DNA from: a virus
Length of the DNA: 47,030 nucleotides
Direction: 5' to 3' (one strand)
Virus record (IMG/VR): IMGVR_UViG_3300032291_002336
Location: 1-47,030 of that record
Below are positions 34,323 through 44,119 of the stretch, in pieces. The notes under the pieces are model-generated. The model had not been told where the DNA came from, searched no databases, and saw only the letters and a list, made by a program, of their open reading frames with translations. The position numbers and the translations under genes were made by a program. The stretch's first letter is position 1. Each line of letters opens with the position of its first letter.

Positions 34323-35191
34323 TATTTATTAATTATTTTATTATATAATTCAATATGTTGTTGTGCTACATATTTACTATCAAATTGTTGAATATTATCG
34401 GGTTCAATTAAATCAATCCCATTTACATTACCATTTTTATTAATATAATAAACATATCCAGGTACTCCACAACATAATCCTTCTAATGTAGTTCTTCCTA
34501 ATAAAATTCCAGCTGTAAAATCAACATCTTTAACTATTAATTCAGTATCCCATCGTTTATCAATATATTTTATATTGGGATGTTTAAAATCATATTTACT
34601 TTCACTCATTATCATTAAATCCCAATCATTTTCAATACAGTGATTTACTAAATGAGATATAGCTTCAAATCTAATATTATCTAATACCTCTCCCACAAAT
34701 ATACCTGTGGTTTTTTCGTAAGATACACGGTTATCTAAATTAAATCTACTAGTATCAACAGGATTATATATTAATGATACTTTATTTGGATCAATGTTAT
34801 ATTCATTAATTAACATATCAACAATTGGTTGTCTTATACCAATATAATGAGATATTCTTGGGTCTAATATTGGATCTTCAGATCTAATTTCTGAATGGAT
34901 TATACTAATAATAGGAGTATTAGGATATATATTAAGAAGAAAATCATTTACTTGAGGTTGACTTGCTACTATAATATCAAATTGTTCTTTATTATTTATA
35001 TTTTTAGAACTAATTTGTTTAATACCAATATCATTAAGTTTTATTCTTATTTGATCTTTACTATCAATTTCTCTTAAAGTAAATAATGTAATGTCTATAT
35101 CATTATTATGTAGTTCTTTAGCTAATTCATAGTGATATAATTCACTACCCCCTAATCCATTTGCATTTAAACACCCTAAAAGTATTTTCAT
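34322..35191 (-). CDS. GT4-like glycosyltransferase, 289 aa
   Basis: GT-B start MKILLGCLNANGLGGSELYHYELAKEL with the GG-(S/A)E motif, then IYNPVDTSRFN and a C-terminal donor domain ending GRTTLEGLCCGVPGYVYY, which matches the 'EG...G.P' donor-binding loop. Donor and acceptor unknown. Overlaps both neighbours by four bases. Confidence 0.75.
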   Translation of the reverse strand: MKILLGCLNANGLGGSELYHYELAKELHNNDIDITLFTLREIDSKDQIRIKLNDIGIKQISSKNINNKEQFDIIVASQPQVNDFLLNIYPNTPIISIIHSEIRSEDPILDPRISHYIGIRQPIVDMLINEYNIDPNKVSLIYNPVDTSRFNLDNRVSYEKTTGIFVGEVLDNIRFEAISHLVNHCIENDWDLMIMSESKYDFKHPNIKYIDKRWDTELIVKDVDFTAGILLGRTTLEGLCCGVPGYVYYINKNGNVNGIDLIEPDNIQQFDSKYVAQQHIELYNKIINK

Positions 35192-35772
35192 ATTTTTACA
35201 TATGTTAAAAAGTTTCTATCTATTGCTTCATTATAATCTCGAAATCCGTCTTGTAAATCAGAATACGATGGTAATTGATATGCAATCATAGGATCACACA
35301 TATATATGTTATTATCAGGCATTAATTTAGTATAACATACATCTATTTCAACATCAAGTTGTAAATTTAAAATAGTATCATAAAATTGTTCATGAACTAT
35401 ATATGCATGTGTTGTATAAGCACCCGATAATTTAACTAATGTTGGGGTAATTTTGTATGCATTTGAATTTAAATTAGCTCCTAGATATAACATATCCCAT
35501 TGTCTAGTTTGAACTTCAGTTAATGCTCTATCAAATATTTCTATACAATCTTCAGTAAATATCGCATCATCTTCTAGAATTAATACATATGGTAAATTAT
35601 TATCTTTTGCTCGTTGTATACATTTTAAATGGGATAAGAAACATGTTTTTGATTCATCTCGTATAGCAGATACAATTTCATATGATACTTGAGGTAATTT
35701 TGTTATCTCAGTTAATATATGTGATTTTAAATCTGTACGATTATCTAGATTTATTATGTATGCTTGTATCAT
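35188..35772 (-). CDS. GT25-type glycosyltransferase, 194 aa
   Basis: AYIINLDNRTDLKSHILTEI at the start and LSHLKCIQRAKDNNLPYVLILEDDAIFTEDC (residues about 47-77) are the GT25 (LPS galactosyl-/procollagen galactosyltransferase) hallmarks, including LSH and the LEDDA metal motif. WDMLYLGAN and GAYTTHAYIV follow as in the family. Likely adds galactose or a similar sugar. Confidence 0.85.
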   Translation of the reverse strand: MIQAYIINLDNRTDLKSHILTEITKLPQVSYEIVSAIRDESKTCFLSHLKCIQRAKDNNLPYVLILEDDAIFTEDCIEIFDRALTEVQTRQWDMLYLGANLNSNAYKITPTLVKLSGAYTTHAYIVHEQFYDTILNLQLDVEIDVCYTKLMPDNNIYMCDPMIAYQLPSYSDLQDGFRDYNEAIDRNFLTYVKI

Positions 35773-35782
35773 TTGAATCTTT

Positions 35783-36754
35783 TTATTTGTATATAGTTAA
35801 CCAACTGTCAATCATTTCATCCATCATACTTTCAAATGTATATGTTGGAGACCATCCTAATTCTGTACGTATCTTTGTCGAATCTCCTTTAAGATATGGT
35901 AATTCTTCAGGTCGTAAAAACTTTTCGTTTTGTACCACAAACAGTTTGTAGTCTAGTCCTAATTTACTAAATACATATTTACACATATCACGAACTGATC
36001 TAGTCTCTCCAGTAGCAACTACATAGTCGCCAGGCTGATCTTGTTGCATGATTAAATGCATTGCTCTTACATAATCATATGAATGTCCCCAATCTCGGTA
36101 TGCATCCATGTTTCCTAACTCTAATTCATCTAATTTTCCTAAACTAATCATTACAGCAGCTTTAACTACTTTATTTGTAACGAAGTTAGATCCACGTCGA
36201 GGTGATTCATGATTAAACAAAATACCATTACTCGCATGAAGCTTATAAGCATTACGATAGTTTCGTACAATATTATATCCAAATACTTTAGTACATCCAT
36301 ATGGTGATACCGGGTTCATCGGTGTAGTTTCTCGTTGAAATCCATCTGCATCAACTGAAGACCCAAACATTTCAGAACTACTTGCTTGATAAAATTTAGA
36401 TTTAGGACATGCACGCCTATATGCTTCTAATACATTTAAAACACCTAATGCATTTGTTTGTGCCGTAAATTGAGGAATGTCATAACTTATTCGTACGTGA
36501 CTTTGTGCTGCAATATTGTATATTTCGTCTGGTTGAATTTTATCTAATAAATGTTCTATACTCGATTGATCTAACAAGTCTCCATAATATACATGAATAT
36601 TTCCTCTTATATTATCTAGTCTAGATTGCTGATATTCTGGTGTTGAATTTCTTCGAATAATACCATGAACTTCATATCCTAGATCTAATAGATATTCTGT
36701 TAGATAAGATCCGTCTTGACCTCCTATACCTGTAATAAATGCTTTTTTTATCAT
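35783..36754 (-). CDS. gmd: GDP-mannose 4,6-dehydratase
   Basis: Converts GDP-D-mannose to GDP-4-keto-6-deoxymannose. N-terminal NAD(P) motif TGIGGQDGSYLTEYLL (9-24), GIIRRNST, catalytic SSSEMFG (about 123) and YxxxK as YGCTK (about 149), FNHESPRRG, DWGHSYDYVRAM and LGWSP near the end. Length 323 matches the family. Product could go to GDP-fucose, GDP-rhamnose or GDP-perosamine; the aminotransferase next door favours the last. Confidence 0.9.
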   Translation of the reverse strand: MIKKAFITGIGGQDGSYLTEYLLDLGYEVHGIIRRNSTPEYQQSRLDNIRGNIHVYYGDLLDQSSIEHLLDKIQPDEIYNIAAQSHVRISYDIPQFTAQTNALGVLNVLEAYRRACPKSKFYQASSSEMFGSSVDADGFQRETTPMNPVSPYGCTKVFGYNIVRNYRNAYKLHASNGILFNHESPRRGSNFVTNKVVKAAVMISLGKLDELELGNMDAYRDWGHSYDYVRAMHLIMQQDQPGDYVVATGETRSVRDMCKYVFSKLGLDYKLFVVQNEKFLRPEELPYLKGDSTKIRTELGWSPTYTFESMMDEMIDSWLTIYK

Positions 36755-37344
36755 AATTTTTTAAATATTTTCATTTGTGTTAAATCTGGCCAATCGGTTA
36801 CAACCCACTGCCTAGGTGTATTGTTTATTGCTGATGGTAGTTTATCTAGACCTAGTTGTGCAGTCTCAGGTGTCATATAATAGTGATATCCTATAGTATC
36901 AATATCTTGATCTCGCCATGGATGATCTGGGTGTCTTCCATCATATGACATTTTTTTTATTTTAATTGCAGCTTCTTTATCATCAGTTAAAAGTATGCCG
37001 CCTCGACCTAATGATAGATGTTTTTGAAATTGAAAACTAACTCCCATTAATGTACCAGGAATATAACTATTTGGTTTCCAAAGTACTGCTGCGTCAATTA
37101 CGTTATCTGTTACATAATAATAATCTATCCAATTTTCATCTTTCCAAAATAAGTCTATATTTAATTTATCGGCTAGAAATGGTATCGATAAATAGGTATG
37201 CTTCGGTACTCGTATATAGTCTGTATTTGTATATCGAAGTGCTAGTTCAACACCATGTGTACAACTATCAACTGCTATAGCATATGGAGCTCCGTAGAAT
37301 TCAGCAATTTGTTTTTCAAATTTATTTATTATATTAAAGCTCAT
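36751..37344 (-). CDS. Short DegT/DnrJ-type aminotransferase, 197 aa
   Basis: EKQIAEFYGAPYAIAVDSCTHGVELAL and IRVPKHTYLSIPFLADK give the cofactor-site start; FQFQKHLSLGRGGILLTDD holds the PLP-binding Lys. Family members run 360-400 aa; here the C-terminal small domain is nearly missing and the end (DWPDLTQMKIFKKL) is abrupt. Coupled to gmd by a four-base overlap, it would be expected to make GDP-perosamine or a related amino sugar, if still active. Confidence 0.7.
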   Translation of the reverse strand: MSFNIINKFEKQIAEFYGAPYAIAVDSCTHGVELALRYTNTDYIRVPKHTYLSIPFLADKLNIDLFWKDENWIDYYYVTDNVIDAAVLWKPNSYIPGTLMGVSFQFQKHLSLGRGGILLTDDKEAAIKIKKMSYDGRHPDHPWRDQDIDTIGYHYYMTPETAQLGLDKLPSAINNTPRQWVVTDWPDLTQMKIFKKL

Positions 37345-37861
37345 AACCTAATTTTTTTGCGTTTTTAATTATTTTATAATTGTCTATTTTCTTTACAAGT
37401 ATTGCTGGGTTTCCTTTATATACTCCCCACTCTTCTGTATCTCCTATTAACAAACTACCAGCTGTTAGAAGTACTCCCTTTCTTAATCTAGATCCTGGGA
37501 GGACTATTGCATTAGTACCGATATTAGAAAACTCATCCATTATTATTGGTTCTATAATTTGAGTACCTTTATACTCTTTTGGTATCATAGCGCCAAATAA
37601 TCCAGAATCATCAAATCTATCTGAACCACATACGATCCTAGCACCAGCCATTATGTTATTAAATCCTTTAGCAATAAAATTAGCTTCTTTACCACCAATA
37701 ATTGTAACATATGGGCCAATATGAATATAATTACCAATTGATATATTAGTAGTACAATAAAAACCTTTATCTATCGCTACATGAAAACCTTCAATAATAT
37801 TATCTTGTTTGATTAATACATCTGTATCTATATATACATCTTTATTGATAATTGTAAGCAT
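37334..37861 (-). CDS. Hexapeptide-repeat acyltransferase, 175 aa
   Basis: Left-handed beta-helix hexads (VYIDTDVLIKQDNI, ISIGNYIHIGPYVTIIGG, PIIMDEFSNIGTNAIVLPGSRLRKGVLLTAGSL) with an xG.PA end (YKGNPAILVKK). Resembles PerB/VioB-like and CAT-XAT sugar O/N-acyltransferases. Next to a GDP-sugar aminotransferase it could N-acylate the amino sugar. Confidence 0.8.
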   Translation of the reverse strand: MLTIINKDVYIDTDVLIKQDNIIEGFHVAIDKGFYCTTNISIGNYIHIGPYVTIIGGKEANFIAKGFNNIMAGARIVCGSDRFDDSGLFGAMIPKEYKGTQIIEPIIMDEFSNIGTNAIVLPGSRLRKGVLLTAGSLLIGDTEEWGVYKGNPAILVKKIDNYKIIKNAKKLGYEL

Positions 37862-37874
37862 ATATTTTATAAAT

Positions 37875-38495
37875 TTATTTTATTAAATACCATGATTCCC
37901 AAACAAATGGATAATCAAAATTAATTTTAAAACCATTTTTAATTAACCCCTCTTTGATTTTATCTCGGCGTTCGATATCATTTTCAATCCCTAAATGAAA
38001 TTGAATTTGAATATTTTTAAATTTATTTATAGAGCCAGTTTGTAACATATTTTCTAATAGTGGGTATTCATCCCCTTCTATATTTACTTGTAATAAGTCA
38101 ACACTATTTAATTTAAATATACTTAATACTGTATCGATTGTATTAAATTTAACTTGTATCGATTCATCATTAATTAGATTTGATGATGTACCATCAGCAC
38201 TTAGGAATATATTTCCATCTTTGTCATTTGAATTAACACCAACATTTAATAATTTAACTTTAGGATTATCCTTAAATTTAGAAACCATATTGTTATAAAA
38301 ACTAGGTACTGGTTCTAAAATATAGACATATGGATTGTATTTATCAATCATTTGTTGTGCCCATACTCCAGTATAACCACCTAAATCCATTATAATAGAT
38401 TCTTCAGTTAAATCATAACTTATATTATAAGTATAATCGCCTTTGTCAGCAAACCATCGATTAAGTTCTTGTGGACTTAATGTTAATTTATTCAT
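37875..38495 (-). CDS. FkbM-type SAM methyltransferase, 206 aa
   Basis: IIMDLGGYTGVWAQQMIDKYNPYVYILEPVPSFYNNM is the SAM-binding motif I region of the FkbM family (D-GG-x-G..., E-P). LLQVNIEGDEYPLLENM is the second conserved block. Likely O-methylates a sugar hydroxyl in the glycan made by the neighbours. Confidence 0.8.
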   Translation of the reverse strand: MNKLTLSPQELNRWFADKGDYTYNISYDLTEESIIMDLGGYTGVWAQQMIDKYNPYVYILEPVPSFYNNMVSKFKDNPKVKLLNVGVNSNDKDGNIFLSADGTSSNLINDESIQVKFNTIDTVLSIFKLNSVDLLQVNIEGDEYPLLENMLQTGSINKFKNIQIQFHLGIENDIERRDKIKEGLIKNGFKINFDYPFVWESWYLIK

Positions 38496-38905
38496 TATAA
38501 AAATGTTTTATCTAATGCCTGTCCTTCATATGGACCAGTTTTATATTCATATACGATTGTATCTTCTTCTAGTATTTCATATGTGTGTCCACCATATAAA
38601 GTAAAACTAGCATCACCAGCTTTTAATATTGGTGTTGATATTATAGTATCATCGATATCATAAAAAATACATTTAACACTACCTTTAATTACAATCCAAG
38701 ATTCTTGAGCGATTTGTAATTCATAATGTCTTTCTTTTGTTATATGTTTGTGTGGTTTAAATGTTGTTCCCTTAGACATTTTAAGTGTAGCACATTGAAT
38801 AAAGTTATCTTCTGGTATGATTTCTTGTCTTTTTTCTATTTCATACAATCTATTGATTATATGTAATAATTTTCCTTCTTCTACATTTGAATATATCTTT
38901 TCCAT
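38495..38905 (-). CDS. Cupin protein (WbuC/sugar-epimerase-like), 136 aa
   Basis: FKPHKHITKERHYELQIAQESWIVIKGSVKCIFYD shows a double-stranded beta-helix with metal-site His (HKH). SFTLYGGHTYEILEEDTIVYEYKTGPYEG completes the barrel. Similar cupins sit in O-antigen clusters as regulators or sugar isomerases. Single-domain, catalytic role unclear. Confidence 0.75.
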   Translation of the reverse strand: MEKIYSNVEEGKLLHIINRLYEIEKRQEIIPEDNFIQCATLKMSKGTTFKPHKHITKERHYELQIAQESWIVIKGSVKCIFYDIDDTIISTPILKAGDASFTLYGGHTYEILEEDTIVYEYKTGPYEGQALDKTFL

Positions 38906-38921
38906 AATTTTTAAAATTTAA

Positions 38922-39731
38922 TTAAACATCTAATGTTATCCAATCAATTGGAAATAAATCTGATGTATTGTAATCTAAGTATGCAGGTCCAAACCATCTT
39001 TTTGGAGCTATTACTTGTTTATTATTTGATTCATTTAAATATGCAGCCCACCAACTAAAACTACTATTGCATATTATATTATCACTACATAAACTCATTA
39101 TATATAAATCTATCCAATCAACGTTAGTAGTAAAAAATTGTTTATTCGGTAAGAAATCAAACATATTAGCGCAACCTAGTAGATCATCGCTAAAAATTAT
39201 ATATTCTTTATCTAAACCAATTATTTTAGCTGCGGTTTTATAATATTCAATAGTTTGTTGTGGATGATGATCTGGATATTGTAAATAATCACCTCTCCTA
39301 ACATGTATAGAAACTAAATTTGTAACATCAAAATATGTAGATGTTATTAATTCCTTAATTTTATTAGTTGGCTTAAATAAATCGCATATATACTGTTTAT
39401 TATTTTTAAAATATTTTTCACTCTGATAATGACCACATATTAATAAATTTGATCCAGGTTTATATGTTATTGGATCATAATGGAATCCGGACTGATTAAA
39501 TATATTATAATTTATTGGTAAATTATCAATAAACTGAATATTTCGTAATATATTATCATAATATACTCGATAATCATTATAACCTTTAGTTGCAACTATA
39601 TCCGCAGGTCGTATGAATTCATTAGAAAATATATAATCTATATCATTATCTAATGCTAAACTTATTGCAGCTGCTAGCTTGAACATAACATTTCCAATCC
39701 CACCTTGATGATTTGTAGATATAAAATTCAT
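38922..39731 (-). CDS. GT11 alpha-1,2-fucosyltransferase-like, 269 aa
   Basis: GGIGNVMFKLAAAISLALDN at the start, VSIHVRRGDYLQYP (about 139-152) and IICNSSFSWWAAYLN (about 219-233) are the three conserved GT11 motifs. Adds fucose (GDP-fucose) or a related deoxy sugar. Fits a gmd-containing pathway, since gmd is the first step to GDP-fucose. Confidence 0.85.
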   Translation of the reverse strand: MNFISTNHQGGIGNVMFKLAAAISLALDNDIDYIFSNEFIRPADIVATKGYNDYRVYYDNILRNIQFIDNLPINYNIFNQSGFHYDPITYKPGSNLLICGHYQSEKYFKNNKQYICDLFKPTNKIKELITSTYFDVTNLVSIHVRRGDYLQYPDHHPQQTIEYYKTAAKIIGLDKEYIIFSDDLLGCANMFDFLPNKQFFTTNVDWIDLYIMSLCSDNIICNSSFSWWAAYLNESNNKQVIAPKRWFGPAYLDYNTSDLFPIDWITLDV

Positions 39732-40360
39732 TACAATGTACTATAATAGTTATTTTGTTTTTCTTGTCTTTCTATTGTTTTAGGATGATGCAAAGCCCAA
39801 TCCTCAGTACTATATGGTAAAGATACAATTTCTTTTTTAATATTCAAAGTCTCATGCACTTTACCTTCCCAACATATTTCAGGAATGTTTTGAAAGATAC
39901 GAATTTGAAAATCAGGCCAATTTATTCTTTTATTATCATCCACTCTCCATCCCCATTTAGCAATATGTTCTTTAGTTAATCCTTCTACAGTATTTACTCT
40001 TGGTAAAGCATATGCTTTTACTTCAGGATTCATTTCAATTAATTCATGGATATTATTTATAAGAGTTTCTGATGGAATTTCATCAGCATCAATGTTAAAA
40101 ATATAATCACCATTACACATACGATTTAATTCATTTTTCCATTCAGCAAAATTGTTTTGGAATGCTGATTCTTTTAATGTAATCCAATTTGAAGAAGAAA
40201 AACGATATAATTGGTCTAACGTCCAATGATGAACTTTAGGTTTATCTAACAATACACATATTTCATCTTGAGATTGTTTATGTTTATGAATAAAATGAAT
40301 TAAATCAATAGGTTCATTTATTTCTGAACTTATAGTAATAGCATAACTAATTGATGGCAT
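39731..40360 (-). CDS. GT2/WaaE-like glycosyltransferase, 209 aa
   Basis: SISYAITISSEINEPIDLIHFI, FAEWKNELNRMCNGDYIFNIDADEIPSETLINNI (about 68-102, DxDE metal motif) and PDFQIRIFQNIPEICWEGKVHETL match the small GT2 group to which WaaE/KdtX belong. Likely a core-sugar transferase. Confidence 0.75.
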   Translation of the reverse strand: MPSISYAITISSEINEPIDLIHFIHKHKQSQDEICVLLDKPKVHHWTLDQLYRFSSSNWITLKESAFQNNFAEWKNELNRMCNGDYIFNIDADEIPSETLINNIHELIEMNPEVKAYALPRVNTVEGLTKEHIAKWGWRVDDNKRINWPDFQIRIFQNIPEICWEGKVHETLNIKKEIVSLPYSTEDWALHHPKTIERQEKQNNYYSTL

Positions 40361-40361
40361 A

Positions 40362-40793
40362 TTATTTTATGTTAAAATATCCAACATAATCTAGTGCTTC
40401 CATAAAGTCTTTTTCTTCAAAATATTGTATAGTACTCATATCAGCTCTATGGGTGGAATTAGGAAATATTATTTTTTCTTCTTCCGTTATTTCAATTGAT
40501 TTAACAGCGGCCCACTTCCAGTCATCTACTGATGTACCATCAGCAAATACCATTGATTTATCGTCTAATGTTACGGAATTTGGGTACCAATTCAATCCAG
40601 TATCGTCAGTAAATTTTAAATCTTTATATAGATTAGGCATTACATCTTCAGTTTTAATTATATTCTCTGCTGTCATAAATGTATTAGTAGTGAAACCACA
40701 TCCAAGACAAACCCATATAACTATTTTATCATCAGATATTTCAGAGCAGGCATTTGATCCACATCTTTTACAAGTTACTAATTTTTCTATCAT
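40362..40793 (-). CDS. Zinc-ribbon protein, 143 aa
   Basis: CKRCGSNACSEI and CLGCGFTTN (residues about 8-36) form a CxxC/CxxC ribbon. The rest is a beta-rich domain (TGLNWYPNSVTLDDKSMVFADGTSVDDWKWAAVKSIEI...). Known from large marine phages as a conserved protein of unknown role. Confidence 0.7.
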   Translation of the reverse strand: MIEKLVTCKRCGSNACSEISDDKIVIWVCLGCGFTTNTFMTAENIIKTEDVMPNLYKDLKFTDDTGLNWYPNSVTLDDKSMVFADGTSVDDWKWAAVKSIEITEEEKIIFPNSTHRADMSTIQYFEEKDFMEALDYVGYFNIK

Positions 40794-41344
40794 TATTTTT
40801 TATCTATTATAAAGGTTGAATTATCTATTCTAACATTAAATTTATCTTTAGGGAGAAATTTATCAATTGCTCTTTGAAAAAAGCTTTTTCTCATATTACC
40901 GGCACCATCATTTGTATAGGATTTAAAAAATAGATTATCTAAATCTGATTTCTCAAAATATGGTAATACTTCGTCTTTAAGTATTTTAGATATAGTATCT
41001 AAATAATATTTACCTTGTATTGCTTCTTTATTTCTAGCGAATCCTTTTTCAGTTTCAGGAAAATAAAAATCTAATACCCAATACTTATTATCTAAACCTT
41101 GTTTTTTTAAAGTTACTACTAATATAGGATCATTATTTTGCTTTTCTATTTTCCATATTTTTTGACCATCAGACATATTACTTTCTTCATAATTATATGC
41201 CAAATCAGGATTTAAGAATTCATATAATCCTTTATTAGCTTTATCATAATATTCATCTAATGAATGAGTTTCATTCAATATTTTAGAATCGTTAATAAAA
41301 GATAATTCTATCCATCTATTTAAATCAAATCTCTTATATTTCAT
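40793..41344 (-). CDS. Hypothetical protein, 183 aa
   Basis: Alpha/beta protein (RWIELSFINDSKILNETHSLDEYYDKANKGLYEFL ... WVLDFYFPETEKGFARNKEAIQGKYYLDTISKIL). Located inside the glycan operon with single-base overlaps, so likely co-functional. No motif recognised. Confidence 0.65.
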   Translation of the reverse strand: MKYKRFDLNRWIELSFINDSKILNETHSLDEYYDKANKGLYEFLNPDLAYNYEESNMSDGQKIWKIEKQNNDPILVVTLKKQGLDNKYWVLDFYFPETEKGFARNKEAIQGKYYLDTISKILKDEVLPYFEKSDLDNLFFKSYTNDGAGNMRKSFFQRAIDKFLPKDKFNVRIDNSTFIIDKK

Positions 41345-42642
41345 TATACTTTATCTAATGTTGGTAATGTAATTTTTTTAAGAGTTGGTAATTTTAATTC
41401 TAGTGGTTTTGGAACATTTTTATCTAATATACTAATTAACAATTCTCCCATTTTATCTAAATTAAATTCTGTACGGGAACGATACGATTGTTTTTTTGCT
41501 CCATCAATATATTTCTTATAGTTATTATAAACATCTGTTAATATAATAGATGCTTGTTTATAATCAACAGTAAACCATCCTGATTCTGGTATTAGCATAT
41601 TTTGTACTACAGCACTTGGATGAATTTGGTTTACAGTTCCTGGTAGTAATGTAGACATATTAGGAGATAAATAATCTAAATGACCACTCCAATTAGAAGC
41701 AATAACTGGTTTTTGTGAGATAGTAGATTCTAATAAAGGACGACCATAACCTTCACCTTTAGTAAATGATACAAATGCTTTTACTTTAGGATGATTATAC
41801 AATTCATTTATTTCTTCATCTGTAAATTCACCATGTAATAAATAAACATTAGGTAAATTATTACCTCCAACAGCAACTCGTATTGCTTGAATTTTAGATA
41901 GCATTTCATCTCTATCCATAATTGAAGAGGTAGCTGATTGTGTTTTTATTATTAATCCAGGTTTAGTAGTTTTATTTTTAAATGTTTCTAGAAATGTCTT
42001 AATTAACATTCCAATATCTTTTCTATCTTGCCCTAATTCACCTTGAAGCCAATGTCCAACAAATAAATAATTAAATTTCTCCTCAATATTATTTAATTGA
42101 TCAAATAGATCTTTAGATTGAAATTCTTCAATTTTCTTATAAATGTTAGTATTAACTCCTTCAAATAAGACTTCACATGGTTTTGTTAATTCAACTATAC
42201 TTTCAATTTGTTTTGTTTGAGAATTACGTTTTTCAAATTTAGATTGTTGGAATACTGTTTTAGCGTGATTAGATGATACTAAATTCAAATCCATTCTATT
42301 TAAACCTTCAATCCAAGAGGCATCACAGACTGTAGTTTCAATCCCAGCAGTCATACCAATATTAAATTTACCTACTGGTTGAAACTCATTTGGAACGGTT
42401 AATTGAATCCATACATCTGGTTGTTTTGGTAGTTGAGGATCTGTCAAAATACAATCCAACATTTGTTTATGTTCAGGATTGTCTGCTTTTAGAAATCCGA
42501 ATGGAGTATTTCCCCAACGTTGGGATAATATTTTAACTTCATACTTTTCAGATTTTAATAATACTTTAACTATATCTCTTGCTCTTCCTCCATAGCCTGA
42601 AAAGGTATCTAATGGGCAACTTATAACTAATAATGGTTTCAT
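41344..42642 (-). CDS. Glycosyltransferase (GT4/GT-B), 432 aa
   Basis: VISCPLDTFSGYGGRARDIVKVLL at the start (GYGG loop), GEGYGRPLLESTISQKPVIASNWSGHLDYL near residue 290, the donor-binding E-G-x-G-x-P-x-LE block of retaining GT-B enzymes. A second GT4 follows upstream. Acceptor unknown. Confidence 0.85.
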   Translation of the reverse strand: MKPLLVISCPLDTFSGYGGRARDIVKVLLKSEKYEVKILSQRWGNTPFGFLKADNPEHKQMLDCILTDPQLPKQPDVWIQLTVPNEFQPVGKFNIGMTAGIETTVCDASWIEGLNRMDLNLVSSNHAKTVFQQSKFEKRNSQTKQIESIVELTKPCEVLFEGVNTNIYKKIEEFQSKDLFDQLNNIEEKFNYLFVGHWLQGELGQDRKDIGMLIKTFLETFKNKTTKPGLIIKTQSATSSIMDRDEMLSKIQAIRVAVGGNNLPNVYLLHGEFTDEEINELYNHPKVKAFVSFTKGEGYGRPLLESTISQKPVIASNWSGHLDYLSPNMSTLLPGTVNQIHPSAVVQNMLIPESGWFTVDYKQASIILTDVYNNYKKYIDGAKKQSYRSRTEFNLDKMGELLISILDKNVPKPLELKLPTLKKITLPTLDKV

Positions 42643-42644
42643 AT

Positions 42645-44105
42645 TTATTTTGATAAAACTGTTTTAACGTAATGCAATGGTTGGTTAGGGGTTTCTACTT
42701 TAATTAATTCAAATGATTGTCTTGGTTTAAATTTATTTAGTGTTTCCTCAACACCATCAATAATATTTTTAGACATCCATCTAGAAGATTGCATTGATTC
42801 ATCTGAAGTAACCCATTTGCGAGCTTCATTACACATTATCTTATATACTCTAGGATTTAAGGTTTTCATTTTATAAAGTTCATTTATTTGAGTAGCAATA
42901 TCTTCAGAAGATGCTCTATCATCAAATATATAAGGTGTTGGAACTGAACCTACAATACTTATATTACTTGGAAATACTGGTAGTGCCCATGGTCCATGCT
43001 CTTTATATTTACCTCTATGATTTGATCCAAATTCTTCAGTAAATTTAATTAATTCATCATTTTCATCTCTAAATGCCATTTGATCTTGCATTCCACCAGT
43101 TACAGTAGCAATAATTGGTTTTCCACACATCATTGCCTCTGTTAATGATAATCCCCAACCTTCATTTGAACTAATTAAAGCACAACCATCTGTAGCATTA
43201 TAAAGTAAATTCATTGATGGTGTTGGATATCTATTTTGATCAAATATAATGTTATATTTTGTATTATATCCAAATAACATATCTTTAACAGCATTTAAAT
43301 CTGTACCGTTTTCATCAACTATTTGAGTATGTAATACTAATGCACATTTCTCTGCTTTATTTTCAGATAATTGATCAATAAATATTTTCCACGCTAACAT
43401 TAAATCAGAAACACATTTGCGTCTAATGTTACGAGCATTATATAATAGAGAAAAATCATATTCTTTACCACTATATAATGATTTTTTAAAATCCTGTAAT
43501 GTTAAATATTCAAGTTGATCGCTTGTAATAGGAAAGAAATGATCTTCATTAATTCCATGAGGAACATATTTAATTGTTTTATCTTTTGCTTTATCACCTA
43601 ATACAACACGATTAATGTTTTCTGTTTGCTTTGATATAGCTAATAATCCATCACATGATTCATAATATGGTTTATTATACATTGGATAAGGCAAATCATC
43701 CCAAATATTAAGATAAAGTAAAGGTATCTTTTTTCTAATCTCATGTTCCATTTGAAATAACCAAGTCCAATATCTTGGATCAGTAAATATCATAATAGCG
43801 TCTGGTTTTTCTATATCCATTATTTGTTTTAAAATAGTAGGATCCCCATAACCATTAAGAGGATATAAATAAACACTAGCATCTGTAAGACCTGTTTGTT
43901 TATTAGTATCATCGTTTAAATCAAATCGTTTACCTTGATCAGGGTGTTGAATAGCACCACCCATATTTACCCAATTAAAATGGTGGGAAGTACCTATTAC
44001 TATTTCACGAGCCATAGTGGATATACCAGATGTCATTCTAATATCATCACACATTAATAGAATTTTTTTACGTTGTTCTCTAGGAATATAACCTTCTTTA
44101 TTCAT
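42645..44105 (-). CDS. Glycosyltransferase (GT4/GT-B), 486 aa
   Basis: KKILLMCDDIRMTSGISTMAREIV and a C-terminal ATDGCALISSNEGWGLSLTEAMMCGKPIIATVTGGMQDQM (about 305-345) are typical GT-B; the EGWGLSLTEAMxCGKP(I) block is the donor site. The length is near the maximum for the family. Similar enzymes occur in large T4-like cyanophages and marine phages. Confidence 0.85.
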   Translation of the reverse strand: MNKEGYIPREQRKKILLMCDDIRMTSGISTMAREIVIGTSHHFNWVNMGGAIQHPDQGKRFDLNDDTNKQTGLTDASVYLYPLNGYGDPTILKQIMDIEKPDAIMIFTDPRYWTWLFQMEHEIRKKIPLLYLNIWDDLPYPMYNKPYYESCDGLLAISKQTENINRVVLGDKAKDKTIKYVPHGINEDHFFPITSDQLEYLTLQDFKKSLYSGKEYDFSLLYNARNIRRKCVSDLMLAWKIFIDQLSENKAEKCALVLHTQIVDENGTDLNAVKDMLFGYNTKYNIIFDQNRYPTPSMNLLYNATDGCALISSNEGWGLSLTEAMMCGKPIIATVTGGMQDQMAFRDENDELIKFTEEFGSNHRGKYKEHGPWALPVFPSNISIVGSVPTPYIFDDRASSEDIATQINELYKMKTLNPRVYKIMCNEARKWVTSDESMQSSRWMSKNIIDGVEETLNKFKPRQSFELIKVETPNQPLHYVKTVLSK

Positions 44106-44119
44106 GTTTTATTTATATT

